Below, in pieces: positions 17,563-29,500 of a stretch of DNA of 64,000 nucleotides (its first letter is position 1; the number at the start of each line of letters is the position of its first letter). The notes below the pieces were generated by a model. It was not told the origin of the DNA. It made no database searches and saw only the letters and a program-made list of their open reading frames with translations. A program made the translations under genes and the position numbers. The stretch spans positions 186,001-250,000 of the forward strand of contig CAYFHO010000001.1 of assembly GCA_964342825.1 (NCBI GenBank), in the 5' to 3' direction. Source of the DNA: AAA164-E04 sp964342825 (lineage in GTDB: Bacteria; Verrucomicrobiota; Verrucomicrobiia; Limisphaerales; AAA164-E04).

Positions 17563-20500
17563 TTGACTGCCTTTGTTATTTCAAGTCAACTAACCCCGTT
17601 TTACTTAAAAAACGACAGTCCCAAAACTGTCATTTTGTTGAGTATTAAACTGTGTAAACAGCTCATTTTGAATAATCAACGACAAATCTCAAATCCATTT
17701 GGCTTAGAGGAGCTCGAGCAACGAGTTCTACTCAGCGCAGATGGGTTGTCCGCCGGAATGATCGATTCCGGGGATGGGATGAATGCGGATTTAGATTCCG
17801 TTGACACTGTTGATAATGAGTTGTTAACCGTTGAAAACGAACAGTTAGACGATATTTTTGAGTGGTCAGAGGGTTCCTTGGACGACTTAAATGACGATCA
17901 AAATAATTTTTCTGAAGAAACAAAATCCGAATCGGATGATGTTTCTGAAAATGATTCAAACCAGGAAAATCCTTTTCAGGTTGCCAGCCTTGATCAAGGC
18001 GAAAGCGCTCCTGAATCCTCCGCGGATAATGGCTCTGAAGAGGTGGTTGAATCCGGTCAGGTGGACCTTGATTTGCCTGAATTGATCGAAATTCTCCCCT
18101 CTGGGACTGGTTTCGACTCTCAAGATTTGGTGGTTTCTCAGCTGGTGGACACGCTGAATGCTTCCAATGCGCCTCCGTCTTCTGCAAATAATTCCGTTTT
18201 TGATACAGATTTTTCCAAATTTTCCACAGAAAACCCCGGTGAAATCCAACTTGATCCTGAAAATGGGCTCGATTTGGGAACCTCACCCCTATACCTCTCC
18301 GACTTTTACACGATTTCCGGCAATGGAACCATTCAGGGCGACCTGATCTCCGATGCCACCATCAGCCCAGGTAATTCTCCAGGCATTATTTCGCATGCTG
18401 GTAACCACGTTCTGAATTCCGGATCTAATCTCATCATCGAAATTGCCGGCACAGGTTCCGCTGGCGCTGCTGACGGATTTGATCAGCTTCAAGTATCAGG
18501 CGACCTTACCCTCGGGGGAACTCTTACCATTCAGATAGAGCCGGGCTACACACCAGTAGCTGGCGACAGTTTCGAAATCATCACCTTTGGATCTGTTCAA
18601 GGAGCTTTCCAAACATTCACCGGCCAGCAACTCAATGGGGGGCTTTTCCTTCAGCCAACCCTAACAGACACCGGAATGTTAGTGACTGTAACTGAGGGAC
18701 AGTCTGGCACACCGGAGCGCCCCCTGATTTTTGTGCCTGGTTTTGGTGGGAGCTTTGCTGCCGATGATTCCGTTGCTGACTGGTTCGCTTCACGTGGCCT
18801 TTCACCTGACAAGTTGCAGCTTGATCCTCTGGGTGGAACTTATGACGATCTGATAGCAACGCTCGATTCTGCAGGATACACTCCCGAGTCTGACCTTTTT
18901 GTTGCAAATTGGGATTGGCGTTTGTCCGTGGCGCCTTCGCCTGAGGTAGTTAATGATGCTAATGATGTCGACGGTATTATTAGCGGGCCTGATGTTACGG
19001 CTGCGAAATTAACGGATGGCGAATTCAAATATGGAATAGACTACCTCGGGCATTCGCTCAAAGAAGCATTTGAACAATGGGCTTCTGACCGTGGAGTTGC
19101 TCCTGACTCAGTTGACATCATCACTCACAGCACGGGTGGGATTCTGGCTCGTGCCTACATTCAAAGCACAGGATACAATACAGAATTTCAAAATGGGAAA
19201 TTATTGCCGAAGGTGAATGATCTATTCATGATCGGTGTGCCAAACCAGGGAGTGTCCTCCGTTTGGAATCTTCTCAACAACAATTGGAGTCGAGAACTTG
19301 CAACTCGGTTCATGGGAATTGTTGTGGGAGCGGCCTACGATTATGTCGTCAATTACAATGGAACTATTGCAGGTTCCGATTACGACATAGACCTCGCATT
19401 GGTACAGGCTCAGGGCGGGGATCAGGAAAAAGCATTCATTGAGCTCTATGTAGGGAGCTTAAATGATCTACTGGCTACCTTTCCATTCCTTGATGTCACA
19501 CCAAATGATAACATTGACAATCCCATCTACCAGATTCCCAGCAACACCTTCCTCCTGGATCTAAACGACGGTTATGGCATCTCCGGAGTGCCTGCAAATG
19601 TTGCGAATCAGTTTTTGAACCTGCTTGACGGTGATTTGGTCGTTTACTACAGCGAAGAAACAGACACGGAAACAACGGTTTTACAGACAACTGATGCCGG
19701 CGGATTGATTGTCGAGCTGGATGACCCGGCCGGACGAAGTTCCGATGGAGTTGAAACCTGGTTCGAAGATGTCAAAACCTCCGCTGGTGATGGAACCGTC
19801 TTAGCGGTTTCTGCTTTTGGTCAGTTCGTGGGTAACGGATTGGTCAAGGAGCGTAAGCAGCTCGAATCTTCCGGTTTGGATACTGAACACGGTCCTTTAG
19901 CATCCAATGCCAATGTGCAGGAAGACATTTTGTTGGAATTGGGGATCCGAGACGCTTCCACTGCTTCTCAGCATATTTCTACAGGACTCCGTTACAACGA
20001 ATTTGAACGTGTAGAGGCATTGGTAGGGTTGGGGATATCGACTTTGGCGCAAAACACAGCTACCGGAAGCCTTAATTTTACCTTTACCGGATCAGACATC
20101 AATTTTGACGATATATTAATTATTCGTGATCCTTCAATCACGATTGACGTTGATTACGACGGACCGACCATAACGGGCTTTGTTCAGGTCGCTGCCACTT
20201 CCGCTGCACTATTCCCCAACAAACCTTTTACCGCTTCCTTCAGTGATGAAGACAATCAGGACGTTTCATTAACCGGAACATTCTCCTTCAGCACCAATGA
20301 ATTCGTATTCAGCGGTGCGGACTTTTCAGTTGAATTGGGTGATGTTTTCAATCTTCATGCAAGCAATTTGAAAATAACATTTGGCGGTTTGAACGACATT
20401 TCTGTTGTCTTCACCGATGCTCAAATGGAATTCCTGGATTTGTTGGACTTGAAGGGTGATTTCGGATTCGAAACCGCTCCCGACGAGGTGGTGGACATCG

Positions 20501-23500
20501 ATACCAACCTCCCTGCAAATCTGGCCCAAGCATTTGATCCTTCTACTGCCATCCAGGCCATTGCTACTGAGGGCAACCTCGATTATGATGAAAACTATAC
20601 CACTCTCAGTGGATTGAAGGTCAACGCCTACCGCATCACGGCTAACGGAGTATCTGGCTTCATCGGATTCGGAGACGCTGAGTTTGATGTCATCACAAAC
20701 CAAATCACCAATGGGGATGATCTGACAGGGTTCGGTTTTGAAAACCTTGATTTAGGGGTCGGACTATTCACTCCTGATAACGAAAACCTGTCAGCCTTGG
20801 GATTGCCAGATTTTATCGCACTAAAGGGAGATGTGGCGACCATGGACACCTTTGGGTTTGGTGAAATTCTGGATATTGACGCTGCTGATATCTCCATAGC
20901 GATCAACACAGCAGCGCGTATGTCTGGTGGCGTGAATGTTCCGGACCTGAATCTGCCCGACTTCACTTTACCGACCATTGAATTGCCTGATTTGTTGCTG
21001 CCGGATCTGACCTTACCGACTTTCACTTTGCCTGACTTGGTATTGCCCGGCTTCCAGTTTGATCTACCTGATTTCTCTTTGCCGAACTTCCAAATACCTA
21101 ACATCACTCTTCCTGAATTCAGTTGGCCATCCATTGATTTACCGGCTCTGGAATTGCCCGACTTGGATTTGTCCGGACTTATCCCGGACATCGCGTTGCC
21201 ATCCCTGAATTTACCGTCGATTTCACTCCCAGACCTACAGTTGCCTAACATTGATTTATCGGGATTGAATCTTCCTGATTTTCCTGATTTAGCTTTGCCT
21301 TCACTGGCATTGCCCAATTTGCAGTTGCCTGATCTGGTGATTCCAACAATTGATTTGCCTGACTTTGTGATTCCTACACTGGATTTGTCGCTCGACATTC
21401 CAGCCCTGGTTTTCCCAAATATCGTTATTGGTTCAATTCAACTGCCAGACATTCAGCTGCCTGACCTCGATCTGTCTGCCTTTGGTCTGCCAAATCTGAA
21501 ATTGCCGAACATTCAAATTCCAGCATTCAACTTCCCTGATATTGTCATTCCCAATATCGAATTGCCTGATTTGGATCTTGGCCTGGACTTTCCAAATATT
21601 ACCTTGCCTAGCCTGTCATTGCCGGACTTGAATATCCCTGCGATATCCATGCCGAGCCTGAGCCTGCCGAATCTGGATCTCTCCATCTTTACTCTGCCAG
21701 ACTTGGTTTTCCCTGATCTTGCCGGCTTGGCATTACCAGATCTTTCATTGCCTGATTTGGATTTCCCAAGCATTGAGATTCCGAATTTAGAATTGCCTAC
21801 CTTGGATCTCTCCATGTTGGAGTTGCCCAACTTCAACTTCCCATCGCTGAGCATTCCAAGTATTTCACTGCCCACCTTACCTGACCTGAATTTAGCGTTA
21901 CCAAACTTATATGTGCCCGAATTCGATCTTGGTCGTTTGGCTCTGCCTTCCATTTCATTGCCTGATTTGACGATTCCGCAGATTGATCTGCCTCAATTGG
22001 TTCTTCCTGATTTTGATATCACGATCCCAAACCTGCCTACGCTGGAATTGCCTGATTTGACCTTACCATCAGTCCAACTACCAAGTTTAACGCTACCTAA
22101 CCTTGATCTTCCTGATATTGATTTGTCGTTGTTAGGGTTGCCCAACATCGTTCTACCTACGATTTCCCTGCCTAATTTGAGTCTGCCTAATTTGCAGTTG
22201 CCAGATCTGGAATTACCGGATCTCAGTCTTCCAGACATAACCATTCCGGATTTTGAACTGCCTGGTTTGACTCTATCTGGTGTTGGCAAACCAGCTCTTG
22301 ATTTCCTTTCAAGCTTCCCTGCGGCCAATCCCGATCCAGCAGGATTCGAAGTGAACGGCTTCCAACTGGATTTTGACGGCAATCGTCAAACAACCGTGAT
22401 CGTGAATGACATCGATATCACGATAGCCGACTTGCTGGATCTTTCCGGTGGCTTGGCTTTTGAATTTGGTCCTACTTACATAATTGATGTAGCGACTGGA
22501 ATTCCGTCCAACCTGGGGCAAGCAGCCAATTTCATTCAGCCCATTTTCGATGAATTCGTGAACGACGCTGGTTTGACGATTGGTGAAAACTTCTCAACGA
22601 TTGAAGGGTTGGAAGTTAGTAGCATCACGGTAGGTGCCGCTGATCTGGATGGCTTCTTAGGATATGGGGATCCAGATTTCGATTCCGATTTGAACACTCA
22701 AGATCTGGTTGGGTTCAGTTTGACTGGCATTGACCTAGGTCTGGCCATGTTTAAGTCTACAATCCCGATCAAGAAACTGCCTAAGTTTACAGCCCTTAAA
22801 GCAAGCGCGGATGATTTTACTCTGCATGGCCTGGGTGACGTTTTGGAACTGGATGCGCAGGAAATCACGCTTGAGGTCAATACGGGCACAGCTTGGCCTG
22901 CCGATTTGGGTAACCCTGTCATCAACTTCGAAACCAGCTTCCCTGGAGCAGGTGAAACTCCAGCCGGATTCGAAGTCACAATGCCAAATGGTTTGGATCC
23001 AATTTATATCGATTACGATGGAAACTATCGCATCGCTCTTGAACTTGGTTCAGCTTCGATGAACCTGGCAGATTTCCTTGTATTGCAGGGTGGATTCAGA
23101 GTTGAGATGGGGCCGACCTACGTTGTAGATGTCGCCACAGGTATTTCGGCCAACCTTGGCGCTGCGCTGGGTAGCATTGGGCTGGATACCATAGCCAATG
23201 ATTTATTGAACATAGGAGGCATCGAAATTGGAGAGAATTTCTCAACGATCAGTGGATTAGAAGTTGGATCCATGTTGATTGGAGGATCGTCGATTGACGC
23301 GTTCGTGGGTTACGGGGATTTTGACTTTGGAACACCACTGGCGGATCAGGACGTCTTTGGTGCCAAGATTGAGGGACTTGATTTTGGGTTGGGTATGTTC
23401 TCCCCAACGATTCCGGTTGATTCCTTGCCCTCCTTTACCGCGCTAAAAGCTGAGGCTGACACGTTTGAATTCCGTGCCGGTTTATCTGATGTCATCTCGG

Positions 23501-26500
23501 TGGAAGGTTCAGGAATTACTTTGGTTTACAATAACGGAACAGCATGGCCCGGTGATCTTGGTAATCCGGTGATCAATTTCCAGACCAGTTTCGAATCTTC
23601 AGAAGGGGCTCAAGATGGAAGTTTCGAAATTGAAACCAGTGGCGATCCTGTTTCATTGGATTTCGACGGTAATCAGCGGATTGGTGTTGAAATAGCCGAT
23701 GCCGATGTATCGCTTTTCTCATTCATTTACGTTCAAGGTGCTTTCGCCTTTGAAAAAGGACCGACTCATTCTGTGACTTTGGGAACGGGTGTTCCCGCCA
23801 ATCTCGGAGCTACCTTGGGTGCTATTGGATTGGATACCTTAGCCGATAGTTTGGAACTAGCAGGCGTCACTGTTTCGGATGATTTTTCAACGATCAGCGG
23901 CCTTGAGGTCAGCTCTATGACCTTTGGTGCCTCGGGTGCTAATGCCTTTGTCGGATATGGTGATTTCGATTTCGACACTTCGATCAATGACCAGGATGTC
24001 TTCGGCTTTTATATTCAGAACTTGGATTTGGGGCTCGGGATTTTTGATCCAACTCTTCCGATTGAAGGACTGCCCTCTTTCATGGCTGCAAAAGCCACTG
24101 CCGATACATTTGCTTTCAAAGCAGGTAACGACGACTACATCAAAGTACAGGGTAAGGGGATTGAAATTAATCTCAATAATGGTGACGAATGGCCCGGTGG
24201 CTTTGGACCACCCGTCATCGACTTCGAGTCCAGTTTCCCAGGATTTGGTGATGCTGGATTTGAAGTGAAAACTGGTGGTGAACCCGTTTATCTGGATTAT
24301 GACGGAAATCAACGCATTGGTGTCAGTGTGGAATATGCCTTGGTTAGTTTGTTCGATTTCTTGCACCTGGAAGGGGGTTTTGCCTTTGAAAAAGGACCAC
24401 AAATGCTCATCACTGCAGGCACGGGTGTACCAGGAAATCTTGGACCAGCTCTGCAGAGTGCATGGGATGTTGCAACCGGGGAATTGGATCCTGCCTTATT
24501 AGGTAACGTGGATTTGATAAACAATGCCGGGACATTGACTAATCTGGATGTCAGTGGATTCACCCTGGGTGGGTCTCAGATTAATGCGTTCCTAGGATTT
24601 GGATTAAGCACTTCTTCGATTACCATTCCGAATGATACTTCTGAAAGACCGTTGGGTGATTTGCTCGACACTCCGAATTTAAGAGAGAATTTATTTGGGT
24701 TCAGTTTGGAGGGATTGGATTTTGGTGCTGCGGTGATGGATCCTACGATCAATTCGATACTACCTGAATCGTTCCAGATACCTTCTTTCACGGCGGCAAA
24801 AGCGCATGCGGATACGTTTGAATTCCTGGATGGTGGACTCGGTATCGCGAAAGTCGTCGGTAAGGAAATTGATCTTCATCTAAACAGTGGCGACAATTGG
24901 AATATCGGTGGAATTGAATTTGGTCCCGCTGTCATAGATTGGCATACCACGTTCTACGAGGACACCAATGAGAATGGTCAGTTGGACAATGGTGAAGATT
25001 TGGATGGCGACGGTGAGTTGGATTTAGGATTTGCGGTTCCTACCGGTGGTGAACCTGTTATCCTGGATTACGATGGAAATCAGCGGATCGGGGTGACGAT
25101 TGAATATGCCTTGGTCAGTCTGTTGGATCTGGTTCATTTGGAAGGCAGCTTTGGATTTGAAATGGGACCGCAGATGCTGGTGGATGTGTCTACCGGATTT
25201 CCTGCCGATTATGGAAATCAATTCGAAACGCTTTTTGATTCCACTATCAATGCTCTTCCAGAATCGGTTAGAGGAACGACTTCAATCAGCAACGGCGGTT
25301 CCACCATCAATGATTTGGACGTATCTGGTTTTACCTTGGGGGCTACCGGAGTAAACGCTTTTGTAGGAGTGGGGCTGGATACTGATTCCATTATTGTCCC
25401 AGATGACACCTCTGATAGACCGCTGGGAGATCTTCTTACGTCAGATAATGATGATTTGATTGGGGTTTCTGTGACCGGACTCGATGTTGGTGCTGGTGTA
25501 TTTGAGGCCACCATTAATGATTTCCTACCGGAAGCACTGAAGATTCCAAAGATGGTTACTGTCAAAGCGGAATCGGATGCTCTTGAATTTCTCCTCGGAC
25601 CGCTAGGGGAGGACATAGTGATTGAAGCCAGAGATTTGGCAGTCAATGTCAATTATGGTGGAAGTTGGTTGGGAGGATTTGGTCAGCCCATACTTAATTA
25701 TCAATCCAGTTTTGAAGAAGGCTATTTAGAAGTAGCCACTGGTGCAACACCAGTTGAACTTGATTATGACGGTGCAGCACGTATCGGTGGGGAGATTGGG
25801 AAACTTACATTACAGATATCAGAATTTGTTCATATAGTGGGAAGTGTTGCCTTTGAATTTGGTCCAACTTACACCGTTGAAACAGCAGGTGGCCTGTTCG
25901 GAGACACCATTGATGATGTCGCTGACTTCCTGACTGATTTTGGACTTCCATCGGATTTACCTGTTCCTCTGTTTGATACCAACAGTGAATTGGAATTCAT
26001 GTCCATAGGTGCCTCGGATGTTCACGCATTTGTTGGGATGAAAGGCCCATACTGGAATGATGCAGACAATGATCTGGAGGTTGATCGGGATGCCGTTACC
26101 GGAGACATCATTGATGCCGAAATAAACGAAGACGCCATTGGTATAGTGATTGATGATTTTGATTTTGGGATGGCCTTTATGAAGCCTACCGATCCATTAA
26201 GATCATTTGCGAAATATGTAGCGTTAAAAGCTACAGCCAATGAAGTCAGTCTGGTTGGAATCGAAAATGTCACTCTGAGTGCTGAAGAATTACTTGTTGA
26301 GGTAAATCTTTCAACTCCGACATTCTATGGATTATCCCTGTTTCCAGTTGTTGATTTTGCCAATACGGAGGCATTTGCCAGTGAGGAATTGGCTTTGTTT
26401 GATGAATTTGCCGGCAATAGTAGCGGTAATATCACTCTCGGAGAATTGGCCACCATCAATACAAATTACAATGCCGGCATCGCCGCATTGAATGGTGTTC

Positions 26501-29500
26501 CAAACAATGATTCAACAGTTCTTTCTCACGAAGATATCCTTGAGATTCTAAATACAGATGATACTGGCGACAGTAAAGGGGTCATTGATGTCCACGAGGC
26601 TGCTGCATTGTTTGGTATCAGTGATTTGGAACTAGCGTTGGATAGTGATGACGCTGCTTTAAAATCACTTGCTGAAGCAATTACTGCGGAAGACGTTGAT
26701 GGGGATGGCAAAATTGATCCTTTGGGATATGAAGTCAACACTGGGGGTAAACCTGTTTACCTCAGCATGGATACTTCTGTCATTCGGGCGCAGGGATTTG
26801 TTGAGCTGAATATCCTCAATGCTCTCACTCTTACAGGTTCTGTTGCTTTTGAACTTGGGCCAACACAGAACGTGACCCTGTCCAACGGTTCAACCAAAAC
26901 AGTTTCAACGATGACCATTGGTGGCTCCAACATCACTGGTTTCGTGGGAATTAACGGACCTTACTGGACAGATACGAATGGTGATTTCTCAGTATCCAAC
27001 GACGAATTGAGTAGCTCCGCCATTGGATTGCATATTACTGACCTTGATTTTGGTATTTCGGTAATGGCTTCGGTTAATCCGACCGACTTGGGAGTCTATT
27101 TGGCCGTAAAAGCTGATGTCCCGGAAGATGGTTTTGGATTTGTCGGAGTGCCCAACCTGACTGTTGCTGGATCTCTCAGCATTGATATCAATATAGGAGT
27201 CGGATTTGATGGAGGGTTCTCACCCGTTAATTTTGTCGATAGCTTGAGTGAAGTTCCGGCTTTGTTTGATTTGATAGATACCAACAATGATGGTGTCATC
27301 AGCGTTTCTGAGCAAAACGTGGCTTTGGCTCAGGGGAGTATCGGTTTGGATATCGTAGACGCAGCACAACTTGCCTCGGTTTTAAACACTACGGTTGGTC
27401 CAGCGGATGATTTGTTGACCATGCAGGAAGTGCTGGCGAAGTTAGACGACAATTTTGAAACAGAAAACCAAGCAGCAATAGATGCCTTAGACGAGGATGG
27501 TGACGGACGGCTTGATATTGGTTTGGAAGTGAACACCGGAAATCCTGCCTCTCCGGTAGTGCTGGATTACACTGAATTTCTCATTAGCATCCAAATTGGC
27601 GGTGAACTTGAATACACTGATGTTTTCCGCATGTCAGGAGTATTCCTGTTGGAAATCGACAACAGTGGATTGAAGATATTTGCTGCAGCCGGTATTGAAA
27701 TTGGGCCGGATATTGGCGCTGATCGCAATAGCAAAATATTTAACATGAACGCACTTGGCGCTCTTGTTATTAATAGCCAAGGCGTCGCTGCTGACATCAA
27801 TGTCTCTGTTGCAGTAGGAGGAGCATTGAGGAATGTGATCACTCTCAATGCGAGTGCAAGATTGCTGTTCAATACCACAGGTGCAGATCAGACGATCACC
27901 ATTCCTGAAAAATTTGTCGGATACCTGGATGGAACGACTAGCCTGAGTGAAATCCCATCCTCACCGGATATCGTTCCTGCAACTTTGTCTGGTTTAACCG
28001 GTGCTTTGGATGGTCGGTTCACCATCAACAACGATGGCTCAGCGACCTTTACCATTTCAGGTGGAGCGCCACGATTGGATGGCACTTTTGATGCGAATGG
28101 TAGCTACTTCCTTGTCGCTCTACAGGGTGATTTAACAATCGTCAGAACCTTCACCATTTCAGGTGCCTTCCATCTCAAAATAGGCACCGGTGGTCTGGAG
28201 ATGGGGCTCAACGGAACTATTGATTTAGGAGGTTTCGTCACCCTCAATATAGCCGGAGGTGCGGTCATAGAAAATGGTGTTTTTGCCGCTTATATCGGAC
28301 TCAATGTGAATTTCGATGTCTTGCCCTCCTTGAATGGCGGGGTAAACATCAGTGGTGCGGCAGTTCTTCAGATCAATACAGGCAATTCCAGCAAAGTGGT
28401 CTATGATGCCCTGGGCACTGGACATACTGTTTCAGGTAATACCTATCTCTTCAGTATCGCCGCCGATATAGATTTGTTCGGGGTATTAGATGCTGATGGC
28501 TCTGTCACCATGGCTGTTGTCAATGGAGTATTCTCTATCGATGTAAATGGTTCAGTTGATTTCTTCGGGATTGTCGATATCGGCATCACCGGTTATTTCA
28601 ATACCAATGGAAACTTCAGCTTTACTGGCACACTTAATCTGGATCTGACCGCCGGGGGATTTGGAATCGATGGTGGACTGTCAGTCACTTTGACACAGTC
28701 TAGTTTTACCGGGCATGGATCGGTAGGAATAGTTGTGCTGGGTCAGTCATTCAATGTAGCGACAGCCGAAATTTCAGTGAACTGGTCCACCGGACATTGG
28801 CGAGTGTATGTCGAAGGTCCCTTAAGTGTTTGGCTGGAAGTTAAGGACGTCGGTAATGGAATTGAATTTGATGGCGGTCTTGGACTGTTGGATGAACTTG
28901 TCGAAGCCTTGGTTGAAGTTGCTGAAGTTGTCGCAGAAGCGGTAGTGGATGCTGCTTTAGCCGTCGCAGATGCGGCGGTTGTCATGGCCGAAGCCATCGT
29001 TGAATTTGGGGAAGATGTTGTCGAATTCTTCGAAGATGTTGGATCAGCCATTGCCGATGCTGCAGAAGCTGTATGGGATGAAATATCCAGTTGGTTTGAG
29101 GATGAGCGCACCGTCATTACCGAATATGTGGTCAACCCTAGAGATTATTATGTCTACAGCTCCAGTCTCTCTGGCGGTACTTTGACCATTAACAATGGAA
29201 GACGGCATGGTGGTGCTTCTCAATTAAATCTCTTCGTGGTGGATGGAAATCTGATCATAGATGCACCTGATCATACAGAAAGAGTGATTGTCTCCACGAG
29301 TCAACGCCAAGAACGTGATTGGGAATGGGATGGTTGGCCTCCTTATGGACAATGGTCAAGTTGGTACAATGTAGGCAGCGCTCAGAATAATTATGCCAAT
29401 ATCAATGTCAGCAATGCCACTAATTATGCTCTAGGCAGTATCAACAAGATTGTCATCAACGGTACTAATAGCTCTGAGACTATCATCCTGCAGCGTGACA

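Larger units (their letters stand above)
22297..27600 (+). repeat. tandem ~200-aa beta-rich repeats (about eight copies)
   Basis: Residues about 1580-3345 contain repeats that start with a 'PVINFxTSF' type segment, then 'xLDYDGNQRIGVxI', 'DFLxLxGxFAFExGPT', 'IPxNLG', 'DxSGFTLGxxxxNAFVGYG' and 'FTALKAxADTFEF'. Unit starts lie near 22297, 22910, 23565, 24205, 24925, 25680, 26335 and 27220. A diverged unit is seen earlier (about 20050-20930), so the pentad tract is inserted between copies of this family. I do not recognise the fold; alternating hydrophobic strands suggest a beta-solenoid or beta-sandwich array. Confidence 0.85.

Noticed and set aside
20628..22382. Long reverse-strand Ser/Gly/Lys frames opposite the pentad tract
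   Set aside because: They are mirror products of the repetitive LP-D/N-L coding sequence and have no start signals.
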